Of a DNA stretch of 64,000 nt, positions 1 to 11,800 are shown in pieces; within the stretch, counting starts at the first letter, position 1, and each line of letters opens with the position of its first letter. The notes beneath the pieces are model-generated. The model worked only from the letters and a program-made list of their open reading frames with translations. It was not told the DNA's origin and searched no databases. The position numbers were made by a program, and so were the translations under genes. This stretch comes from Linyphia triangularis (taxonomy: Eukaryota; Arthropoda; Arachnida; Araneae; Linyphiidae). The DNA is taken from positions 113,555,280 through 113,619,279 of the forward strand of contig OZ021721.1 in the NCBI GenBank assembly GCA_963978545.1, read 5' to 3'.

Positions 1-59
1 GATTTTCAAAAATTTTAAGTTCTACTCGTTTCATGCTTTTTCCCATTCTTTCGTAAAAA

Positions 60-545
60 CTTATGGAAAATAACTCCTCCCATTTCTTTCTGAGACAATA
101 TTAACCCTTTAAAGACAATTTTTAAATATTAGTCACTTCACAATGACAAAAAATTACTAATTTTTAACACAATATGACAAATTTATCACAAGCTCGGAAA
201 ACTCTTTTTTTATCATTTTAATGGAAAATTACGCCCTTCAACTTCCTTTCGAAGGGTGTTGACCTTTAATGAAAATTTTTAATTGTTAGTGAATGATACA
301 AAGTATAAATTTTTAATGCAATCGGAAAAGTTTTGTTATGAGCACAAAAGTTGGCATTTTCTCTCATGAGATCATTTTTTGGCTATTTAAACATAAAAAA
401 TAATTCCCTCTCTCTTCTTTCTAGGAGGACATTGACACTTTCATGACAATTTTTAAATGTAAGGGACATCATAATGAAACAAATTGACGATTTTGAACGT
501 AATTTAGTAATTTTTTTTCCCATGCTCAAACAATCACAAATTTCC
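60..545. repeat. Degenerate tandem repeat, about 165-bp period
   Basis: Three diverged blocks near 90-180, 245-340 and 410-510 share the order TTTCT, GGACATTGAC-like, ATGACAATTTTTAAAT, then a GTGACATCA-like segment. Spacing is about 165 bp. No gene is visible from 1 to about 630. The alignment was made by eye, so unit borders are approximate. Confidence 0.45.
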
Positions 546-634
546 ATAAAATGTCTTCTCTCTTTATCAATTTGTGGGTTAGGTAGAGATTAAATGATTT
601 AAAAAAATTACATTGTTTGTATCTTTAAATTTAG

Positions 635-843
635 CAACCTTGCCACAGTATTTCACATCAATTTTAAAAAAATTTAAATTCGACCAATCCTATTGCTTAA
701 TAATGTTAGAATTCAATCATTGTAGCGAGAATCAGAACTTTATATGGATACCAAATCAAAAATATTTCCTAGCAAAAAAGAAAACTAAGAACAAACCAGT
801 ACTATATGTGACAAGATCGCCAAGTGAATTTGACGACAATTGA
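635..843 (+). CDS. Candidate terminal coding exon of an unrecognised gene
   Basis: An open frame follows a plausible acceptor (TTTAAATTTAG ending at 634) and runs 69 codons to TGA at 841-843. It reads from ATLPQYF through SYCLIMLEFNH to YVTRSPSEFDDN. The mix of W, C, H, D and P residues looks more like protein than an AT-rich chance frame. I do not recognise the family. If real, it is the last exon of a + strand gene whose other exons lie left of the window or in sequence not resolved here. It would sit inside the first intron of the Rab39 gene on the other strand. A hexamer AATAAA near 1141 could be its polyadenylation signal. A chance ORF is the main alternative. Confidence 0.35.
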
Positions 844-1175
844 AGGACTATTTTTATTATCTGTATACTTCGTAATTAACTATCTCAAGTTGTGTTTGTG
901 TATTCGTAAAGTTTTCAGTCATTTAGTTTTAAAAGCCTTTTTGAATTAGACAACAGAAAACCATCTCATTTTGGCCTTATCGCCAACTTTTCAAAATCCC
1001 GCCAACCCTAACATGTTAACTAGGAATTTACCAAATTCACTTCTGATAGTCGATAAAATATTTTAATGCTCCTGATGGACTATATACAGTGAAAAACAAG
1101 TTATAAACAAGATTATAAATTTTAATTAGTTTTAAGATAAAATAAAGAAATTATTGAACAGTGTTAGTTAAATAC

Positions 1176-1393
1176 CTGAATCTTTCTTGCCCAGCAGTGT
1201 CCCATAATTGCAGCTTTACCCGAACTCCATCCTTAACTTCAATCAAGCGAGCAAAAAAATCAACTCCAACTGTTGGGTCGCAAATTTCGGTAAATTTCCC
1301 TTCAGTGAAAGAACGCAACAGCGCACTTTTTCCCACTGTACTATCACCTACTACAATGATACGAAACTGATAATCGAAAATAGGTTCAACCAT
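1176..1393 (-). CDS. Rab39: Rab39-type small GTPase, first coding exon (partial gene)
   Basis: This exon encodes the N-terminal 72 residues of a Rab GTPase. Such enzymes cycle between GTP and GDP on membranes and direct vesicle and autophagy traffic. The P-loop GDSTVGKS, switch I PTVGVDFF and switch [12 protein letters not shown] are all intact. The [16 protein letters not shown] opening and [16 protein letters not shown] stretch match Rab39 rather than Rab2, Rab14 or Rab4. The chosen start is the ATG at 1393-1391, in good context (A at -3, G at +4), giving [11 protein letters not shown] like the family N-terminus. An in-frame ATG at 1429 would add 12 AT-rich residues without similarity. The exon ends at 1176 before a CAG|GTATTT donor in phase 2. 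The remaining exons, with the NKxD and SAK motifs and the C-terminal cysteines, lie beyond the left edge. Confidence 0.88.
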
Positions 1394-2296
1394 TTTGGAT
1401 AGGAGATAATTTAAATTTTTATTATTCAACTAAAACTTGGATAAGTGTAAACTCACTTATTGAGGGCTGTAAAATGACAGCAGCTCAGAGCTTAAGTTCA
1501 TAATTACCCTATTCAGTTATCAATCAAAAGGAAGGACAATTTTTTATATGCTACGAAATAAATTGTTTTTTATTCATATAAATGATAGAAGAAGTATATC
1601 CAGAAAGCAAAACTGTGAACGTTGAAAATGTATATCACAAGCACGTTATTTCTTCAAAACGAAACGAGTGAACTGTACTGTAAACACTTAATAACATTGC
1701 CAGATGCCAAGCACGATTATTAAATCACATGACTAGACTCATCTCTAAATAAAAATGTTTTGTATGTTGACGTCACAATAAGTTTCTTCATACAGAAATA
1801 AATAGAGTCCCACTATGATTGGATAAAAGAACGTGAAACTTGAATTTGTTTTTAAAGGTATGTTGTGATTTGTCCACTGGATTTGCCAAAGGCACGTCAT
1901 AAATATTGCCATTCGATGCAACGAAACTACTTGTGATATTATGCACGGAATGGCTGGCAACCAGTTTAAGACAATCTAGATAATCAGTGTTCACTTCTAT
2001 AACTAAATTCAAGTTTTCAGCCAATCACAAGCATATTTTGTAAAAGCAATTGACATTGATGTTTTTTTATTAGGGTTTATATTTGACAAAGTTTTCTGAT
2101 AATGTGGTAACCTGTAACCTGGTAACATCCATTTAGGTTTTAGTAAACAACAGTGGTAAACAAACGCACATTTCATTTCAACCTTAGTCGTTTGAAGTTC
2201 TTGTAAAAGCACAAAGGAATCACACACAATTATGGATTTGTCAAAAACTATACTTATAAATAACGAGGATTTCTTAAATTTATCGATTTGTTATAA
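1394..2296. promoter_or_regulatory. Intergenic space between Rab39 and the AKAP7-like gene, probable divergent promoter region
   Basis: The Rab39 start (minus strand) and the AKAP7-like gene (plus strand) point away from each other, with about 0.9 kb between coding ends, so a shared promoter region is likely. I see no convincing TATA box. A + strand ATG at 2232 opens a 39-codon frame that ends at 2351 and is out of phase with the AKAP7 exon. It may be a first exon or an upstream ORF. Two adjacent minus-strand open frames at 1788-2227 have no recognisable similarity. Confidence 0.4.
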
Positions 2297-2446
2297 AACA
2301 AAATTGTTTCCTACACAAAAGTCTGTTTATCGACCAGTTCATTATTATTGAATGTTTTTCTACTACAACTGATCGAAAGGATATTTCAAATAATTCCAAA
2401 GAAAACTCCTCTATTAAATTATTTTATTGTGTCTAACTTTCATAAA

Positions 2447-2846
2447 ATGATAATACGACATCTGAACAGTTTCTTTCGGATCTTTCTTTCTAATCCCCCC
2501 TCGATGTACTATGTTGGAACGGATTACTTATCAAGTTCAGCAACTTTATGCTACCTAGTTTTTCAATCCGTAAAGCTCATTGGATTACAACTTCCACTTC
2601 TTAGGGGGTTAGGGGTTTCACCACATGATAAACCAGTTCCCGAAATTTCCACACATGGTACATTTGTTCCTGAATTTTCATCTCAACAGTCCAACATGAA
2701 TTCTAAAGAGTTAATTCCAAGTCCTAAAAAGAGAATGAGACTATCTTTTAAAGATATTTCTTTTCCTGTGCAACATGATAATGTATTCAGTAATCAACAG
2801 AAAAGAAGTAGGAACTATTCAAACAAATTAAAATGGACTAAATCTG
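2447..2846 (+). CDS. AKAP7: AKAP7-like copy 1, N-terminal basic exon
   Basis: The frame is open from 2297. In-frame ATGs are at 2447, 2504 and 2696. The 3' half ([11 protein letters not shown], then [10 protein letters not shown] and KLKWTKS) is basic and looks like a nuclear-targeting segment. The exon ends at 2846 before GGTAAGC in phase 1, and joining to 4677 restores KSDIQPG. The 5' border is uncertain: pyrimidine-rich stretches before AG, such as CTTCCACTTCTTAG near 2604, could be acceptors from an upstream first exon. Confidence 0.6.
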
Positions 2847-5800
2847 GTAAGCAAAGCACATTTTTTTAAAAATATTCTGCATTTCTAATTCATGTCATTG
2901 TGTTGCTAAAATTAAGAGCATCTGTTTTTTCTGATGAATTTTATCTAACTTTAAAGCATACCTATAAAAATATTTTATCAAAGACAATAAACTATTAATA
3001 ATAAAATAATTTTTTTCAAGTAGATATTATAGGCTTAGTAACATACCTATGTATTAGGTCCTAACTATGGTTACTGTACCTACTATTAAAGTATATGACT
3101 GCTGTGATGGATCCATTGATATAGATAAACAACTGGATAGACTTCTTAAAGCTGGGAAAATGTAGCCATTGCCAGATGCCGTTGGTGAGATAAAAAATAC
3201 AGATTGCTGAGGATTGAAAACAAAATTTTGGGTTGTACACAGCAGAAATGTCAATAGTAGACCCTAATTAGTAATAATGTGCAAAAAATATCTACTCTAG
3301 CACTTTACAAGGTTTTTCGCATTTCCATCCAACTATGAAAGTGAACTGTTATTGGTTAATCATCCCACCAGTGTCATCAACCACTGGCCCGTTTTTCTTC
3401 TTGCATTGACATCGGAGCAGTCTATCCAGTTGTTTATCTATATCGATGGATGGATCATGTTCTTTTTTTCTGAAACTGCTTTAAAATTATCAGTGTAACT
3501 TCTAAAATTTGCAATTACTGCAAACTTCTTTGGAATCTAACAGCTGGATCATTTAAAGTTAAATAATCCATACTGTACTCACATCTCAATAGTTTTTAAA
3601 GAAATTTCCTATATTGTTTTATGTCAACATATAAAGGTTTCATTTAACTGATTCTATGTTTTATTGAAGTAATAGAAAAATTATATTATAGTTGTTCAGA
3701 AGAAGTAAAAAAATTTGGGTACTTACGTATTATCGCAACCAGGTTGGAGCGATTTGACGGCATTCAATTTAACCAGTAAGCAAAATAATTTCTTTATGAA
3801 AACCACGTATAACACGTAGGGTCGCCAAATTTGGCGATTTTTGCGAATTTTGGTTGCCGTAAGTAGGGTCGCCAAATTTGGCGATTTATGCGAATTTTGG
3901 CCTGGTTACGTTAATACGTAAGTACCGAAATTTGATTTTCCAAAAAGTAAATAATTTTGCTATTAAGAGGAACTCCTAGTAAGGATCATTTCCTATGCTA
4001 CAAGCTTCTAGCCCAGTGCATTTAAAAAGTACTTTCTATAAAACCTTCAAATTTGGAGAGTAGATACAAAAAGGATCACTTTATGAAATGACATAAATTG
4101 TTTTCATTTAATATTTATCTATTATGAATGAAAATTAAAATAGCAAAATACAAAACCAGGTGAAACCACTGCATATGTATTGATGTAAGGATTTCTAAAA
4201 TAAAATATATTAGACGCTATTTTCAAGTTTTTAATTTATGTCATTTCATGAAGTTAAAGCGTATGAAGCTTTCGTTGTGGGCGTCGGGGTTTGATCCAAG
4301 GACCATGGTGTTTGGAGACAGATGCGTTACCTCTGTGCAAAAGAGTACTCCAGTGCACAGAAGCATTATCTGATATTTGAGGTCGCCACAAAGTGATCGT
4401 TTTCTTACAAACTCACCAAATTTCAAGGTTTTAGATAAAGTAGTTTCTAAATGCACTGGGCTAGAAGATTGTAACATAGTGAGTACATAGGAAATGATTC
4501 TTACTAGGACATCCTCTTAAGCAACTCAAAAGTCTCATCTCTGAATTAGTTTTTGTACAGTTTTGTTTGGCATAAGATGCTAATTTCTATAATAATTTAT
4601 ACTTAGCTCCCTATTTGTATTTTCAATCATGGTTATATAAAAAATTATCTCTCATTTATATTTCATCAATTTTCAGATATTCAACCTGGTAGTGGTAAAA
4701 ATGTTTCCAAACGACCGAACTATTTTGTTGCTGTACAAATTTCTGATCCTCAGGTAAGTTTAATTTTTTTATTATGACATGTGATGTGTACTGACAGTAA
4801 ATCAGACCAAATAACAGCTAAGCAATGAACATCTTATTTTCAGGAAAATGTGTCTAAAAGTGTTTCAGAGCTATCACTTCTATCAAGTGTCACTTAACTG
4901 TTCTGTAAATAATTTGTGATATAAATTTATATTGGAGTATAATAACTGCAGTTAGTTAGGTATTACTAAAGGTAAGTGTCCACGAAGGAGAAAACTCGTT
5001 CGAGTTCCATGTAAGGAACTTGCTGCACTGTTTCCACTGCATGTGCGATTTTCCTCGCGGAGGGGTAGTTACAATTTTCTCCCAATAGAAATCTTGCATA
5101 GGTGTGTCCACGACGGCAACTGCGAGAAGGAAATGGATTCTCTGGGGAAAATCAGCAGTAATTTTGCTTTTGGGTAATAAAGGCAATATTTTTTTTAATT
5201 TATTCAAGAATTTTAAATGAACATGTTAAACAAAAATAATTTATTTAGGAGACAAGATTTTAGGTAAAAAAAAAAAAATACACCATATAAAGTTATAATT
5301 GACTGTTCAATTATAAAAAATTTTATATTATCATTTAAATTATTAACCATGTATAATATATAATTGTAAACATATTACAAGAAATAAAAGTATTTCTTTG
5401 AAGAATAAGAAATATTGTGAACAATAGGCAAATTTTAAAGACAATTCTAAAAAAAAGAGTAATTTTAGGAAAAGAAAATAATTGTAATTTTTAAATTTAA
5501 CAGGTATTGTATTATTTTCTATTTTATAAGTAATAATTACTACACAAATTATTTTTGAATATACATTATAATGATACCAAGATACCAATTTCTCTAATGA
5601 TACCAAGATAAAGTTCGTCATCTTGTTCCATGACTTTATCTTCAATAACACTGCATATTTCAGTCGTACCTTTCATTCTGTGGAATGTGACATTACTTGC
5701 TCCCATGTCAAATATGCATTTGAACTAAATTTCTTCTTTCCATCAACTTTGAGATTTCTCATCATATTTTAAACAATTTGGAGTGTTAATTTACTTCGTA

Positions 5801-8800
5801 TTTTATTTCCTTCGTTCTAACTAGTATTTTAGCATTCTAAACTATTTTTGATTTTGTTTCAAACATGTAACTTTCCTTTTGGGCCCTTCCAGTGCCCATC
5901 TTACTTTGTGCAAAAGACTTGAATAGACATAATTTCTATTCTCTGTAGTGGGTTCTTCAAAAGCTGCAATAATTTCATAGTTAGTCTTTTTTGTCACTGC
6001 TTCCATTATTTTTAAAAATGCACTTCTGGCTTTGTCTTGACCAGTGATTATTTTAGAAATTTGGTGTTCTCCTCTAGAAATAAATAATTACAAATCCTTC
6101 ACAGTTTCAAACGTTGATGAGCAACTTTCTTCTGGGCAAAACATCAGAGTTATAAATTTATGGCTGAGTGTTATTGTCTTCATCTTTAGGGTTTGTCTTT
6201 GCCTGGAACTGATTGCATGGGTAATGGAGAATTTATAGTTGAAATCTAAATGACTATCCCCCACCAAATGGAGAATATTATAAAAAAGATAAAACTAATT
6301 GCTGATCAGGACTGCGGATATAAGTTTAAGTGGCCATTACGTGATGATATCGACACAGTGCACCGAAGCTCAGTTTTCTTTGGTCCTTTGCAACTTTTTG
6401 GAGCCGATCCTGTCAAAGTTTCCAACTTAAATAACATACTACAAGCTATTGTTATTAACATGAGTTAGAGCGAAGTGAAAACAGATTATTTTTTTAAAAC
6501 ATGAATGAAAACAGAAATGCATCAGTATGTAAGGATGTAGTGCCAAAAAAAAAAATCATTTATTTTTTTTCTCTTCAACTTGCCTCAATACAATTTAATT
6601 TCTCATTAAGTGAGATAAGAGAGTGAGTTAAAAGAGTGATTAAATAGTCTCAGCATTGTGTCAGTATATTATTCCTGCAGCAAGATATACAAGCTCAAAT
6701 TTTTTTTAAAGTCGGAGATATTTTGAATTTGGCACCAAATAACTTCCAGCGTGTTCAACTTGCCTCAATGTTTTATGTATTAATAAATTGTACTAATATA
6801 GCTCTATCTAATGACATCTTGTTTGCAGTGGCGAACCAAACGCACAAGTTATAATTCAGGCTTGAAAACGGTAAAAAACATGTAAATCTGGACATTTTGT
6901 GTCCTTGAATGACCTTGCGCAGTTGACTTGGCATGAACTTTTTATATGTTTCATAAAGATCTATTCTAGTACATTCCATACCAGAAGAAATACAGGCAGA
7001 AAGTTGTTTGGGAAGTTTTATATGGATAAATATAGTTTTCATGTGTCACAAAAACACCAATTTTTTCATTTTTAAAGGTGATCTTTGACAGGTCATAGAA
7101 TTTGAACGGTACAACTATGAAACAAATAATTTCAGATTTAATCATCTAATAAGTGTAGTAGCAACTGATAATTTTTTGGTTGAAATTGAAGATGGTGTGA
7201 ATCACCCCCTAATGTTAACTGGCTCAATCTCTCAGAATCTTGCTCCTAGTGCTTACTGTAGCATCAAATTTTCAAAAAAGTTCAGTTTATTTTTTCTACG
7301 CACTGGAAACGTTTTTTCTACTTTTATTTAAATAATAGTAGATTTTTTATAGATTTTTCTTCAAAAAGCATCATGTCTATGCATAGGCGTTAACTTTTGA
7401 CTTTTAGCACGGTGCAAGATTCGGTGGATAAACTTGATGGGTGGTTGGCCCAAGATTTCCGAACACCACTTTTTTTATGATCTAGCAACTGAATTCATTA
7501 AACTTGCCTCCGTACCACACAATGCATTTCTCTCGATCTGTTTGACATGTACCAAAGTTATTTGTATAAAATTTATCTAGAAACATTTTATGGAAAAAGA
7601 GCACTAACCAGTTAATTCATCATTATAAAATAATGTATTTCAATATCCTACATTATTTGAAAAGATTTACTTTTATGATTTTGCAGTAAAATAAAGGTAG
7701 CAAATTTTAATGACTCTGAATAATAAATCATGAAAAAAAAGCCTATGCCAGTAATCTCATCATTACAAAATTACTTATTCCAATATCATATAAAACTTGA
7801 AAATATATATTTTTAAGAAATTGCACAAAAGAGCTACTATGCTTTCTTGATTATCATTTGGGAAAGCATGCTTAAATCATCTGTTGCTACCATGAAATGC
7901 TCTTTGCTCATTTTACAGTCACCATCTTGAATAAGGGTATATAAAGCATTGGTGCCAAGGGACGCAGATTTAATAAACAAATACCAAATTAATTTGTCCA
8001 ATTCATCTAATTTTAAGAATCCTGATATTTTAAAATGATTACAAATTTGTTATTCAATGAATTTCAGTTTTAAAATTGTTGATCTGTTGCAAAGTATTTA
8101 CTTAGTTTTATCTGTTGAAGTATTTTATTGTAATAATTTATGTAACTAAATTTATTTTTTTATATTAGATTCATGAAAGAATAAAAGAAATTCAGCAACA
8201 TATTTCAATTCAAGATAGTCGTTTCAGTGATTGCATGAATTCTGTTGCAACTCTGCACATAACCTTAATGGTTATGAATATTAGTGATGTAGAAACGCAT
8301 GAAAGGTAATGTGATATTTTTACATTAGTATTTAATTTTTACATGTCTAAATTTTGAAAAATTATGTTAATGAATTATTTAATTTTCTAGGGCAATGAAT
8401 GCGCTTGCTAATGTCCACAACGAATATAATAAAGTTATTTGTGAAAATCCACTGGTATTAGAATTCTGTGGCTTAGGCCACTTTAGAGATAAGGTATGTA
8501 CTGTTATATTACATTTTATTTAAAAATGTTTACTTTTGTACCTTATAGTCAGCTCCACCAGGGAGAATGTAAACTTATATTTACTGAGGACATATATTTT
8601 ATTGAATAGATTTAGTCAATACTTTATATCTTCACTAGTCAATAACTATTTTTTTTCCCTTTTTCATAATAACTAAGAAATTGGATATGATGACTTAATT
8701 TCTCTTAAGCTTGCATTAAAGAAATCTTAGCAATAAAGTATTCTTTGAACAAATTGTTTACTTATTTAAAATCTTTTAAAAAATTAATTATAATCACTAA

Positions 8801-11800
8801 AATTACCTTTGCCTATTTCACTAATTATTTTCCATCTTGATTTGTTGACTTATAAAGACTTACTTCTCTAATGTTGCCTCTAAATGTTGACTTTGAATCT
8901 CATTTAATGAAGTATTTCAGTATATGTATATGCATATACTACATAAATATCCAACAATGATTTTTAACCTAAATAAATAATAGTTATAAAACTAAAAAAC
9001 ACGCTTTAATAGAAAAGTGAACTAAAAAGTTGAAAATAATTTAAAATAAGCTTCAAATAAGAATAGAGTGATTAACAAGAAATATTTATTTTATCGTAAA
9101 AAAGCGTGGAGTGCTTGATGTCAATTGTTGTAAATATTTAATGACAGATATTGGTAAAAGTAGAGCCATTATGAAAATATCTTAAAAAGCACTCCACGCT
9201 TATTCACGATAAAATAAATATTTCTAGCTAATCACTCTATTCTTATTTGAAGCTTATTTAAAATTATTTTCTACTTTTTAGTTCACTTTTCTATTAAAGC
9301 GTGTTTTTTAGTTTTTTAAACTATTAATTATTTTCTACTTTTTAGTTCACTTTTCTATTAAAGCGTGTTTTTTTGTTTTTTAAACTGTTATTTATTTTCT
9401 ATTTTTTAGTTTGGTTTTCTATTAAAGCGTATTTCTTAATTTTTTTAATTATTAATCATTTTGGTTGTAAACTATCATTTGAAACGTGAATGAAACTCCT
9501 TATGAGTTGATCCAGCTAGTAGTCATATGCTTGTCTCAACGGTTTACTCATGCATGTCTCAGTACACGTCATATTAAGGTGAAACCATGAATAGCTCATT
9601 AATTCGGTTATGGCCCGTTAAATTTGTCCACATTTACACTGTAAATTGTGGTATTTCTAGTGCTAACCCTTACAATCCAGAGTTCCGACCAGATGAAAGA
9701 AACGCTTTAATATTAGATCAAAACAAATCGGTGGCTCGTCCATCATTATTATACGATAAACCTGAATAACTTTTTGCTGATAGTATAACTGTAGTGGGTT
9801 ACATAGTAACGTTTCAATTATCTGCCTTATCAACTGTCGATGGTAGTTTCTGTGGCTACTGGGGCCACAGAATATGGGGTAATGGGACACCAGAGTTTGT
9901 TTCCATAGAAGGTTGGTTGGTTGGAATTTAATGGCACAACGGCAACACTAGCTAAATCCTTGCGATAATGCAACAAACTTATTGTATTGTCATCGGTCCT
10001 CGATAACTGTGCAAAATTTCAAATTAATCCAATGTTTTGAAGTGGTTGAAAATCGAGTTCAAAGATTCCGTTGCATACGAAGCTGATAAAAGCGTGTTAA
10101 AAAGAGTTCTGAATAGTTCAAATTCTGTTCATTCTTTAGTAAAGGATCTAGTATTCAGCTATTGAGGACCTTGACAATTGTTTTTATAACTGTTTTAAAG
10201 AAAGAAATTTGTATAATATATTACTTTTGCCTTTGCTGCAACTTATTTATGTGTATAGAATTTATTAGATTAACTGATAAGAAGGTCAAACTCATTTAAT
10301 GAAGTATTTTAATACATAAATCACCTTGTAGAAGCTAGGACATAGAATTGTCTCAAAGCCTAAAATATCCAACAATATTTTTTAGCACAAAAGTTTGTTC
10401 TTAATCATTCAAATTCTGGTCATCCATTAGTAGATGATCTAGTTTACAGCTATTGTGGACCTTTCCTGTTGTCTTTAAAACCATTTTAACAAAGTAAACT
10501 TGTATAATATATTACTTTTCCCTTTACTGTTACTTGTTTATGTGTAAAGAATATATTGGATCAACTGATAAGCTTATCCGAATTAGCTCTATTACATGCA
10601 GAAAACATTCTTACAGACAACTGAATTGAAACATACACTGAGACCAAATATTTAATTAAAAACAAAATTCTAAAGAAACTTATTATTTTCAGTTACTTTC
10701 TTGTGTTGAGCCACAATTGACACATGATAATGCAGCACTCCCATATTTTAATTTTATACCTGTGTCTAAATTTAAAAATTCATCATTTCAAATCCCTCAA
10801 AAATCTATTTGAATTTCACATCACTCTGGCGTTTTACAGGAGGCTTATCGCTAGCATAATGTAAAATCATAGATAGAAATAATCATAGAAATAATGTAAA
10901 TGCATAGCTCTGTGTAAAATTATGCTGTACTTGCTTATAGCATAAGATACCAGAGTCTTTCTCATTTGTTTGAGGAGCTTAAACAGTCTTCGGCATTTAA
11001 GAAAACAGGGCCAAACATATCAATACCTGTAACTTAAAAAAGTCCCCAAGTCCTTTATCCGATCTTCATGTAAAAGTGGAAAATTCCTCTGTGTGTGTGT
11101 GGAGTTATATCATTTACAGAAAATGCAAGAGTGGGGATCTTTTTGTCTAATTACAAAATTTCTCTCTAAGTTTTGCCTTAAAAGTTTGTACTCCCGGCAG
11201 AGAAACTCTTTACACTTGTGTAGGATCAAGCTTGTAATCACAGAATGATTAGGGAGTAAAATTTTCAATCGTTAACGCTATCAGTGTTTCCTCTCATTAA
11301 CAGGCTTGTTTTCACTCATAACAACCCTTTATAATTAGCAAAAAAGATGAAAACTTTGCAATTTCATATAATTTATGGAAACTAAGCAATCTTACTTAAT
11401 GCCTTTAGTCTTATACTTTTAGTGCTTACCCTTCCTTTTTTACTTTAACCTAAAATTTTTATTTTTAAAATGTAAATTGTAATACTCTTTTTAGCATAAT
11501 ATAACTTTCTTTCATGAATTATATTTTTAACCTCACATTTCTTTAGGATTTTTTTAAATTGGGTACTTGCAGTTTGCAGAAAATCACAAAATTATTTTAT
11601 TTATTTACTTTGAAAAAGTCTTTTATATCATTTGTTATTTTCATCGTTAAGGAATTGTTTCTTCATTGAATAAAATAATAAAATGTATTACTTTATAATT
11701 TCTCCATATATAACTCCAGGTCCTTTTTGCAAAAATAAAAGAAAATGAATCATATGCCCGACTTCACCAATTAGCCGATAGTGTACGGAAGCAATTTGCC

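Noticed and set aside
2232..2351. AKAP7 first exon starting at the ATG at 2232
   Set aside because: The 39-codon frame ends in TGA and is out of phase with the supported exon; no convincing donor was found. Kept only as a possibility.
9587..9769. Protein-coding ORF of 60 codons
   Set aside because: It lies wholly within the 18S rRNA-derived sequence.
10700..11330. Possible retroelement pol fragment on the minus strand
   Set aside because: Conceptual translation gave only scattered short matches to expectation with many stops; not supportable.
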